A stretch of 24,545 nucleotides of DNA from RGIG1828 sp045592485 (GTDB lineage Bacteria > Bacillota > Clostridia > UMGS1810): positions 1 to 24,545 of the forward strand of contig JAZNUS010000168.1 of NCBI GenBank assembly GCA_045592485.1, written 5' to 3'. Every line of letters begins with the position of its first letter. Positions within the stretch are counted from its first letter, which is position 1. The notes under the pieces were generated by a model. It did no database searches, was not told the origin of the DNA, and saw only the letters and a program-made list of their open reading frames with translations. The position numbers and the translations under genes are program-made. Below are positions 1-6,127 of the stretch, piece after piece.

Positions 1-85
1 TTGAGTTTTTCGCCGTCGGTGTGTTTGCGATACACATTTTATCGCAGTGACAGTCAATGGTGACGGATAATCTGCAATACTATCT

Positions 86-226
86 GTTTAGAGTGTTCAA
101 AAATTAGTGAAAAATTTGCCAACTTTTACTTGACACTAACACACCGTTTTAGTTGATGGACAAATTACAAATAATGTGATATAATGAGTTAGATTTAACG
201 ACCAACACTAAGGCCGCACTCTAAAC
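86..226. repeat. Inverted repeat flanking the two-component promoter
   Basis: GTTTAGAGTG at 86-95 is exactly complementary to CACTCTAAAC at 217-226, so two perfect 10-bp arms enclose the promoter. The left arm is upstream of the -35 and the right arm is in the transcribed leader, so it would act as DNA (for example paired operator sites with looping) and not as an RNA hairpin. Whether a protein binds here is unknown. The remaining bases of 1-156 hold a 7-bp hairpin (TGCGATA at 26-32 with TATCGCA at 40-46) and no gene that can be supported. Confidence 0.4.
157..185 (+). promoter_or_regulatory. Sigma-A-like promoter of the LytTR two-component operon
   Basis: A TGGACA -35 element (157-162) lies 17 bp from a perfect TATAAT -10 element (180-185). 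The -10 is preceded by TGA, which gives an extended -10. The expected start would be near 191, leaving a leader of about 55 nt before the response regulator ATG. The leader ends with GGGGAT as ribosome binding site. This is a match to the consensus by eye only; a TTGACA at 130-135 has no usable -10 and was not chosen. Confidence 0.7.
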
Positions 227-245
227 CGAAACGGGGATTTTTGAA

Positions 246-980
246 ATGAAAATTGCAATTTGCGATGACGAAACAAAATGCCTTGAAAAAGCAAGAATGC
301 TTACCGAAAAATACATTCTTTCAAAAGACGGAAAGAAGATTTCCTTTGATGATTTTACCCATCCCGAAGATCTTATTTCCGCCTGCGAAAAAAACGGTGG
401 CTACGATATTTACATACTTGATATTGTCATGCCCGATATAAATGGCATTGAGCTTGGTGAAACACTCAGAAATATGGGCTTTGACGGAAAAATTATATAC
501 CTTACATCGAGTGAGGAATATTCCCTTGATGCTTTCAGAGTAAAAGCCTTTGACTATCTGATAAAGCCCATAAATGAAACCTCTTTTTTCAAAGCTCTTG
601 ACGAGGTAATGGCTCAAATTTCTCAAAAGCAGGACAGGTTTACTGTTGTTAAAACCAAGGACAGAAGCATCAGAATAAATTTTGACAGTATTTTATTTGC
701 CGAGCTTTCCAAAAGAAGCATATATTATTATCTTACAGACGGAAGAGTCCTGCAAAGCGTAACCCTTCGCACAACATTTCCGGAGGCAATGACAGAACTC
801 ACATCCGACAACCGGTTTTCTTTGTGTGGGCAGAGTATGCTTGTAAATCTTGATTATATTACTGAAATAGAAAATGACGGGATTGTTTTCAAAAATAATA
901 AAAAGGCACACCTGGGAGAAAAAAACTGCAGAAAACTCCGGAGTATCTGGTCTTCATACTTGTTTGAACTGGAGGGATAA
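246..980 (+). CDS. LytTR-family two-component response regulator
   Basis: This is a 244-residue response regulator of the LytR/AgrA class, which binds DNA through a LytTR domain after phosphorylation by a partner kinase. The receiver domain spans about residues 1-120. It has the acidic pair D7-D8, the phosphoacceptor D59 in the segment ILDIVMPDINGIEL, T87 in YLTSS and the conserved K107-P108. The LytTR domain covers about 130-240, with the typical FAE segment near 151-153 and a basic C-terminal half. The length is normal for the family (about 240). The ATG is preceded by GGGGAT at a spacing of about 8 nt. The stop is followed two bases later by the kinase start, so both are in one transcript. 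The family is secure. The target genes cannot be inferred, and no AgrB/AgrD-like peptide system is adjacent in the window. Confidence 0.95.
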   Translation: MKIAICDDETKCLEKARMLTEKYILSKDGKKISFDDFTHPEDLISACEKNGGYDIYILDIVMPDINGIELGETLRNMGFDGKIIYLTSSEEYSLDAFRVKAFDYLIKPINETSFFKALDEVMAQISQKQDRFTVVKTKDRSIRINFDSILFAELSKRSIYYYLTDGRVLQSVTLRTTFPEAMTELTSDNRFSLCGQSMLVNLDYITEIENDGIVFKNNKKAHLGEKNCRKLRSIWSSYLFELEG

Positions 981-982
981 AT

Positions 983-2260
983 TTGACAATATTAAGAGAC
1001 ATATCAATAATGTGGTCTATGATTCACACACTTATTTTGTTTTTGATTCTTTTTGAATCACGGTATTGCGCAAAAAAAACAATTATAATTACATTAGCCA
1101 CAATGATACCGCTGATTATTGTGAACCTCCTGCTTTTTGTGACTTTCGGATTTGAAACCTACGGAACTCTGATGCTCATCACACTCTCTTTACCAAGCTG
1201 TGTTATATTCTGGTTTCTGGCAAAAAACAGAGACGGAAGATTTTTCTTTACTTTTTGCATGACAGACACCATTATACTTGAACTGGTCTACATAACAAAT
1301 ATATTAAATCACTATATTACACCTGATTCATTTCTTGTTATGTTCTTCATAAGACTTACAGTATGTCCCCTTATTCTTTTTTTCGTATGGAAAAAGCTGC
1401 GTCCCATCTACATTGAACTGCAAAGACAAATCCCCGATGGTTGGGGAATATTTGCAATTATTGGTTTCTTATTCTACATTGCAATAACACTTCTTATGAC
1501 TTATCCTGAAAGCATTATTCAACGACCGCAGTATTTGCCCGTCCTCACCATTTTATTCATCCTGATGCCGGTTATTTATATTAATATCATTACAACACTT
1601 AACCGTCAACAGACATATTACATGAAAGATGAGCAGGAAAAAATAATGAATCTGCAGGTTCACAATGTAATTGCAAGGGTTGAGGAACTGGGAGAAGCAA
1701 ATGAGGCATTTCGCAAGGAACGCCACGATTTCCGCCACAAATTAAAAGCTATTGCAAGTCTGGTGGAAACAAAGCAATATGATGAGCTTGCAGAAATCGT
1801 AAAAGATTACGAAAATGATATTGTTAAAACTCAGGCTGTAAGATATGCAAAAAGTGCCATTATAGATGCCGTTCTCTCGGTATATATCGGAAAAGCAAAA
1901 TCTCTTGGTATTGAACTGAAGCTTGGGTTTGCATTTCCGGAAAAATTTAATGTGTCGGAAAGCGAGCTTGCCACAGCACTTGCAAATGCCATTGAAAATG
2001 CAATCAATGCCTGCGAAAAGCTTCCACAGGAAAAAAGACAAATTGAAATTAAAGTCCTTTCCAATCCCCAGTTTATAATTATGGTAAGAAACAGCTTTGA
2101 CGGAATTGCCGAATTTGACGAAAACGGCATTCCTCTGAATCACTCAGACGGACACGGTCTGGGTTCGCGATCGATTGCTGCCTTTTGCAAAAAATCAGGA
2201 GGTTACTATGAATTCAGTGCAAAAGACAATGTGTTTACATTGTTTATGCATTTAAAATAG
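983..2260 (+). CDS. GHKL-domain sensor histidine kinase (AgrC/HPK10 type)
   Basis: This 425-residue membrane kinase is the probable partner of the adjacent LytTR regulator. The first 210 residues contain about six hydrophobic segments (roughly 12-25, 33-55, 62-80, 95-135, 155-173, 185-205). A coiled-coil-like linker (215-245) leads to the phosphorylation motif ERHDFRHKL, with H248 the likely phosphoacceptor. The ATPase domain has an N-box ANAIENAINACE near 334-345 and a G-box GHGLG at 390-394. No clear separate D-box is visible, which is common in the HPK10 group. The start is a TTG two bases after the regulator stop, with GGAGG 8-10 nt upstream; no earlier ATG fits. The sensed ligand is unknown. 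Agr-type kinases often detect peptides, but nothing here demonstrates that. Confidence 0.92.
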   Translation: MTILRDISIMWSMIHTLILFLILFESRYCAKKTIIITLATMIPLIIVNLLLFVTFGFETYGTLMLITLSLPSCVIFWFLAKNRDGRFFFTFCMTDTIILELVYITNILNHYITPDSFLVMFFIRLTVCPLILFFVWKKLRPIYIELQRQIPDGWGIFAIIGFLFYIAITLLMTYPESIIQRPQYLPVLTILFILMPVIYINIITTLNRQQTYYMKDEQEKIMNLQVHNVIARVEELGEANEAFRKERHDFRHKLKAIASLVETKQYDELAEIVKDYENDIVKTQAVRYAKSAIIDAVLSVYIGKAKSLGIELKLGFAFPEKFNVSESELATALANAIENAINACEKLPQEKRQIEIKVLSNPQFIIMVRNSFDGIAEFDENGIPLNHSDGHGLGSRSIAAFCKKSGGYYEFSAKDNVFTLFMHLK

Positions 2261-2283
2261 GTTTATTATTAATTTAAAGCAAA

Positions 2284-2325
2284 AATAGCTGTTTTAAATT
2301 GTCGAAACAATTTAAAACAGCTATT
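2284..2325. terminator. Bidirectional intrinsic terminator between convergent operons
   Basis: A perfect 19-bp stem (2284-2302 with 2307-2325) encloses a CGAA tetraloop. It lies between the convergent kinase gene and the cobalamin adenosyltransferase gene. On the minus strand the stem is followed by a T-rich run (ATTTTTGCTTT), on the plus strand by a weaker CCTTGTTTGT. It probably ends transcription from both sides, more efficiently for the minus-strand dehydratase operon. Confidence 0.85.
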
Positions 2326-2338
2326 CCTTGTTTGTCAC

Positions 2339-2842
2339 TCAATTATTTTTATAATCGGCACATCTTGCACAAACATAAAGGTAATCTGCAAGACGATTCA
2401 AATATTTTTGTGCATTTGAATCAAGGCGATGAAACCGAAGTGCACGGCAAAACGCCCTTTCAGCTCTTCTGGCAACTGCTCTTGCAACATCAAGCCTTGC
2501 GGAAAGCTCACAGCCACCGTAGAGAACAAAGCCTTTTGACCGTTCAAATCCGTTTTCCATTTCGTCGATTTTGCTTTCAAGAAATCTTACATCGTCGCCT
2601 GACAATGAATACTGGCTTGAAGCATTTGAAGCAACCGATGCCATAAGCTTGATAAGCGTAGATTGAATTGCGGAAATATCCTCTTTAAAGGAAGAATCCG
2701 CCACCACTTTTGCAAGCCCGAGATGGGAGCTTAATTCATCAATGGAGCCCAGCAATTCAATGCGGTCGTCGGTTTTTGAAACTCTTGAATTGTTAAGGAG
2801 AGAGGTGTAGCCACCATCTCCGGTCATAGTATATATTTTCAT
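2339..2842 (-). CDS. PduO-type cob(I)alamin adenosyltransferase
   Basis: This cytosolic enzyme of 167 residues transfers the adenosyl group of ATP to reduced cob(I)alamin, giving adenosylcobalamin, the cofactor of the diol dehydratase encoded in the same operon. The N-terminal ATP-binding signature is clear: YTMTGDGGYTSL (4-15), the RVSKTDDR segment (20-27) and GSIDELSSHLG (32-42). The C-terminal signature is also clear: RRAER (125-129) and YLNRLADYLYVCAR (147-160). The size fits the single-domain PduO/MMAB form. It lacks the second heme-binding domain found in the longer PduO of Salmonella. AGAGGAA lies about 6 nt upstream of the ATG. The gene is last in the operon, 71 bp after the reactivase small subunit. 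The family assignment is firm; calling it the dedicated cofactor supplier of this dehydratase is inference from position. Confidence 0.95.
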   Translation of the reverse strand: MKIYTMTGDGGYTSLLNNSRVSKTDDRIELLGSIDELSSHLGLAKVVADSSFKEDISAIQSTLIKLMASVASNASSQYSLSGDDVRFLESKIDEMENGFERSKGFVLYGGCELSARLDVARAVARRAERAFCRALRFHRLDSNAQKYLNRLADYLYVCARCADYKNN

Positions 2843-2913
2843 AAAAATTCCTCTTTTTTGAGAAAATTAATTTTATCTTGGATAATACCAAAAATTCCTA
2901 TTTAAATCATTTG

Positions 2914-3243
2914 TTACTTTAGGGGCATTTTCTTTATAACTCTCGCACTGTTTGCTCCTGCTCTGCGACAGTCATCAAGAGTCGGGCAGGTGTATGACTC
3001 CACATTTTTCTCTTTTGAAACGCCTTTTATCGTCAATGCAACCTTATCGGCAAATACACCTATTCCTGAACCCATCATAGATTCGTTTGCCGCATCATAT
3101 GCAAGAAGCGAAGCATCGGATAAATCTTTTTCGAAAACTTCGTAAAAAACGCCTTCCTCTTCAATGCCTGCGCATATTTGTTTCACATATTCAGAATTTG
3201 CACGCTTTGTGTATATAAAAATTGACGGTCTTTGAGCAATCAT
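2914..3243 (-). CDS. pduH: Diol/glycerol dehydratase reactivase, small subunit
   Basis: This 109-residue protein is the small (beta) subunit of the B12-dependent diol dehydratase reactivating factor (PduH/DdrB/GdrB family). Together with the large subunit it exchanges inactive cobalamin for adenosylcobalamin through ATP-driven subunit swapping. Visible family features are the segment AGIEEEGVFYEV and the glycine-rich GSGIGV. Both resemble the dehydratase medium subunit, whose place this subunit is known to mimic during reactivation. An upstream in-frame ATG at 3330 lies inside the large-subunit gene and would add 29 unrelated cysteine-rich residues. I therefore place the start at 3243, where ATG overlaps the TGA of the large subunit (ATGA), a sign of translational coupling. 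The protein is slightly shorter than typical DdrB (about 125). Confidence 0.9.
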   Translation of the reverse strand: MIAQRPSIFIYTKRANSEYVKQICAGIEEEGVFYEVFEKDLSDASLLAYDAANESMMGSGIGVFADKVALTIKGVSKEKNVESYTCPTLDDCRRAGANSARVIKKMPLK

Positions 3244-5054
3244 TTCATCTCTCCTACATATGAAAGCACAAGTCCTGTTGCAACTGCATTCCTCGGGCCC
3301 TCGCATCCTCTGATATTGCCTCTGCCGCACACAATGCGGTAGTTTGCAAACTCTTCGAGAAGCATTTCGGGGATTTCAAAATCTTCGGCAGAGCCTCCGA
3401 CCAATACAACATTTGAAATGTTTTTGAGGTTATTGTCAGGAGCAACGCTCTTTAGCGCCCTGAATGCGTTGGTAACAAAGACTTTCCGTTTGGCATCACG
3501 GCGTACCTGAGCTATTTTTTCCATGGGAATGTCTTTTTCAATCCGGATAAGTCCGTTTTCAGAAAGTAAAACTACCCTGCCGAAAAATCTCGGGTCGATG
3601 GACTCTTCAACAAATGTCATCTGACCATTTTCCATTCTCATATGAAAAAGGCTTTCAACCTTTGCAAGAGGATAGCGTTTTATCTGCTCTGCAATGTGGC
3701 GGTCTTCAAGTCCGAGTTCTGTTTGAATGAGCATAGAAACAAGCTCGCCTGCACCGGAGTGATGTACTGTTGCTATGGAGCCATTTTCAGCAATAACTGC
3801 CGCATCGGTTGAACCGCCTCCCATGTCAAGAATTGCAAGGGGAAGCTTTGTTCCGGGAGTGGTAACTGCTCCGAGGCTCGCCATCACAGCTTCAACTCCT
3901 GCAACAACAACATCGGTATTTAAATTTTCTTTAAGCTTTGAAGCTATTTTTTCCATTGGAAGCTGTTGGGTTTTTACCATGGCGGCAATCCCCACTGCTT
4001 TTTCAAGACAGGTTTCGCCTGCAAGTGCTCCTGAAATTTTTACAGGAGCTAAAGTATCTACTGCGAGAATATCGGTAATGTGAATATCCTCTTTAGCTTC
4101 ACCCGTAAGCTCACTCATGCTGAGTCTTATGCGTGAAAGCATATTTCCCACATTTGTGTCGTCCTGTCCTGTTATATCATAAATCTCTCCTGCGCCGGCA
4201 ACCGTTTTCATAATTTTTTCGGCACCTTCATCAAGGTTGATTGAAGCATCACTTTGAGCCTTCAGATATATTTCTCCTGCCGGCAAAACATTTTCTTTTA
4301 TATTGCCTGACGGAGTTTTGATAACCACTGCGCTGCGCTTACCAACAAGACTTTTGGCAATGGGAGTTATCTTTTTTGTTTGCTCGGCATCGAGACCTAA
4401 AAGAGTTGCTATTCCATAAGGGTTTGAAAGCATACGAATGCTTTGACCCTCAAGAGCAACCTCAATGGCGGCAACTTCGCCGTCGGGAACCTTTTCTATA
4501 TGCTCCACCTCATCGATTACCGGTATTTTTTGTGTGAGACGGTTATACACCAGAACCGCTTCATCAGCCTGAAGAATGACACCCTCAATGGTGAGCATTT
4601 CGCTGACACGGTTTATGACAGATGCAACATCCTCATAAGAATATGCAGAAGGAACAGTCAATATGTAGGGAACATTCTGCTTTGCACGAACAAGATTTCT
4701 GAAGCTGATAAGCTCACCCACCGCCTGACCTGCACCTGCAGGTGTTGATGGGTTGTGACCTATCATTGACGAATCGGTGATCACTGTTTCAGTGAGAGTT
4801 TCCATTGCTGTGTCACCAATAACCGGTGCAGCTTCGTTAAGTCTTATGAGAGAAATATCGGAAACATCTCTGCCGATTTTTGCCATTGAATCTTTTAAAG
4901 CACTCTCAATGCCATGAACATTTGCAACCGTACCTTTGGTTCCGGTTGTGGGACATGAAGCACTTGAAAGGAAACTGATATCCCCTGAGGAATCAATTTC
5001 GCCAATGCAAACTTCGGTTGTTGAATTGCCAATATCTACTCCTGCGACTAACAT
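3240..5054 (-). CDS. pduG: Diol/glycerol dehydratase reactivase, large subunit
   Basis: This is the large, ATP-hydrolysing subunit of the diol dehydratase reactivating factor (PduG/DdrA/GdrA), an actin/Hsp70-like ATPase of the cytosol. It has 604 residues, against about 605-610 in the family. The N-terminus AGVDIGNSTTEV is the first phosphate-binding loop. A second nucleotide-binding loop, LDMGGGSTDAAVI, lies in the middle of the protein, and GGSAEDFEIPEMLLEE near the C-terminus fits the adenosine-binding end. The start is either the ATG at 5054, within TGATG overlapping the stop of the small dehydratase subunit, or the TTG immediately before it at 5057. AGGAG lies 10 nt from the ATG and 7 nt from the TTG, so this is not settled. 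The 3' end overlaps the small reactivase subunit by 4 nt. It makes no sense without an adenosylcobalamin dehydratase, and the dehydratase genes lie directly upstream. Confidence 0.96.
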   Translation of the reverse strand: MLVAGVDIGNSTTEVCIGEIDSSGDISFLSSASCPTTGTKGTVANVHGIESALKDSMAKIGRDVSDISLIRLNEAAPVIGDTAMETLTETVITDSSMIGHNPSTPAGAGQAVGELISFRNLVRAKQNVPYILTVPSAYSYEDVASVINRVSEMLTIEGVILQADEAVLVYNRLTQKIPVIDEVEHIEKVPDGEVAAIEVALEGQSIRMLSNPYGIATLLGLDAEQTKKITPIAKSLVGKRSAVVIKTPSGNIKENVLPAGEIYLKAQSDASINLDEGAEKIMKTVAGAGEIYDITGQDDTNVGNMLSRIRLSMSELTGEAKEDIHITDILAVDTLAPVKISGALAGETCLEKAVGIAAMVKTQQLPMEKIASKLKENLNTDVVVAGVEAVMASLGAVTTPGTKLPLAILDMGGGSTDAAVIAENGSIATVHHSGAGELVSMLIQTELGLEDRHIAEQIKRYPLAKVESLFHMRMENGQMTFVEESIDPRFFGRVVLLSENGLIRIEKDIPMEKIAQVRRDAKRKVFVTNAFRALKSVAPDNNLKNISNVVLVGGSAEDFEIPEMLLEEFANYRIVCGRGNIRGCEGPRNAVATGLVLSYVGEMK

Positions 5055-5446
5055 CAAAGCAGAACTCCTCTTTTCTCATAAACTTCGGCAGCTTCCATAA
5101 CTAGTCTTGCACAGTTTTTTGCATCATAGTTATCAAGAAGCTCTTTTGCCATTGTAACAAGCTCCAGTTTTGTTGAGCGGTTTGGTCTTAGCTTGTCATA
5201 CATGCGAAGTATGACTTCGTCAGGAACATCAACAAGCTCTGCAGCTCTTGCAAAATTAAGCTCCATAGGTGCGCTTCCTGCTTCTTTTGCAATCTGACCC
5301 TGAGCATTTAAAGTTTCTTTTGAAATTTTAATGTCATCGGAGCTTATGTGATTTTTCTTAACTTCATCTAAAGTAATATCCGTAAGGCGTTTGCCTGTTT
5401 TGGATGTAATTTTGTCTTTTTCATATTCGCCTAATGGGTAACGCAT
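5054..5446 (-). CDS. pduE: Propanediol/glycerol dehydratase, small subunit
   Basis: This 130-residue protein is the gamma subunit of adenosylcobalamin-dependent diol/glycerol dehydratase. It follows the family pattern from YPLGEY at residue 3 through LTDITLDEV, the helical region ISKETLNAQGQIAKEAG, NFARAAEL, LRPNRSTKLEL and a C-terminal EAAEVYEKR. Compared with PduE of Salmonella or Klebsiella oxytoca (about 173 residues), it begins where the conserved core begins. It therefore lacks the roughly 40-residue N-terminal helix and linker that serve as a microcompartment-targeting and solubility tail. In length it resembles the unencapsulated glycerol dehydratase gamma subunit (about 141). The ribosome binding site GGGAGGAAT overlaps the last codons of the medium subunit, 3 nt away. 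The 3' end overlaps the reactivase start. Confidence 0.95.
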   Translation of the reverse strand: MRYPLGEYEKDKITSKTGKRLTDITLDEVKKNHISSDDIKISKETLNAQGQIAKEAGSAPMELNFARAAELVDVPDEVILRMYDKLRPNRSTKLELVTMAKELLDNYDAKNCARLVMEAAEVYEKRGVLL

Positions 5447-5449
5447 TTA

Positions 5450-6118
5450 TTATTCCTCCCATTCTATGATTCCCAATTCGGGATCAAGCTGTTCTGTTTC
5501 TGCAATATGCATAATTGCCGCCTTAACCTGATATTTCGGGCGTGTCATAGGGTCGTTGGTGCAAGGAATTGGAACAACCTGCTCACCCTTGACATATTTT
5601 GCAGCATTCTGACCGATTTTGCGGTAAGTATCAAGGTCCATGAGAGGAGCCTGAGGGAAAAGTTCCAGATTTGAGAGGGGATAAAGGTCTTTCTGATGAA
5701 TGACAGTTGTTCCTTTGGACTGGATTCCCACTCCTATTCCCGAACCGGAAAGCTTTGCGGCCTCCAACGCCATGAAGCAAACATCGGAAGTGTCGAGGAT
5801 TTTTACAACCCTTGGCACCATGCCCTCTTCTTCAATTCCGGCTTTCACATTCTTAATTACATCACCGAGAGGGATTCCGTTAATTGTTTTTTTGATTTCC
5901 CTTTGAAATGCCGCACCAACTCCTATTACAACTTCTTTGGGATCTGTTCCTTTTTTTGCTTTCGGATAGTCGGCATAGGAAGTTTTCTTTTCGTTTATAC
6001 GGTCTTTACCGGCAAGAGTATTTTTTACCCCTGAAGGCTTTTTTTGAGGAGCATCGGTGTTTAACTGACGCATAACCTCTTCTGTAATTTTTCTGATTAA
6101 TTCTTCATTTATCTGCAT
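5450..6118 (-). CDS. pduD: Propanediol/glycerol dehydratase, medium subunit
   Basis: This 222-residue protein is the beta subunit of the dehydratase, which contributes to the binding of adenosylcobalamin. Conserved blocks include EVVIGVGAAF, VKAGIEEEGM, TSDVCFMALEAAKLSGSGIG, IQSKGTTVIHQ, LSNLELFPQAPL and NDPMTRPKYQVKAAIMHI. The N-terminus MQINEELIRKITEEVMRQL is an amphipathic helix followed by a low-complexity linker. It closely resembles the PduD encapsulation peptide (which begins MEINEKLLRQI). No shell genes are in the window, so this helix is either a relic, a solubility tail, or a tag for a compartment encoded elsewhere. AGGAGG precedes the ATG and overlaps the TAG of the large subunit, 9 nt upstream. 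The family assignment is firm. Confidence 0.96.
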   Translation of the reverse strand: MQINEELIRKITEEVMRQLNTDAPQKKPSGVKNTLAGKDRINEKKTSYADYPKAKKGTDPKEVVIGVGAAFQREIKKTINGIPLGDVIKNVKAGIEEEGMVPRVVKILDTSDVCFMALEAAKLSGSGIGVGIQSKGTTVIHQKDLYPLSNLELFPQAPLMDLDTYRKIGQNAAKYVKGEQVVPIPCTNDPMTRPKYQVKAAIMHIAETEQLDPELGIIEWEE

Positions 6119-6127
6119 GACAACCTC

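Noticed and set aside
26..46. Hairpin TGCGATA/TATCGCA as a terminator
   Set aside because: The stem is only 7 bp and no T-run follows on either strand.
1..63. C-terminal end of an upstream gene (frames ending at 50 or 63)
   Set aside because: The reading ending at 48-50 is hydrophobic and could be a membrane protein tail, but only 15 codons are available and nothing supports it over the other frame.
130..158. TTGACA at 130-135 as the -35 of the LytTR operon
   Set aside because: No acceptable -10 lies 16-18 bp downstream; the 157-185 promoter is much better.
149..193. LytTR-type direct repeat binding sites
   Set aside because: TTAGTTGAT and TGAGTTAGA match the known consensus only partly and their 36-bp period is not the usual 21-22 bp.
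1742..2143. Minus-strand reading frames inside the sensor kinase gene
   Set aside because: They are antisense to strongly conserved kinase motifs and show no protein-like features or ribosome binding sites.
2299..2646. Plus-strand reading frame across the terminator and adenosyltransferase gene
   Set aside because: It starts inside the terminator hairpin and is antisense to a clearly conserved gene.
3244..3330. N-terminal extension of the reactivase small subunit
   Set aside because: The extra 29 residues are the alternate-frame reading of the large subunit 3' end and do not resemble the family.
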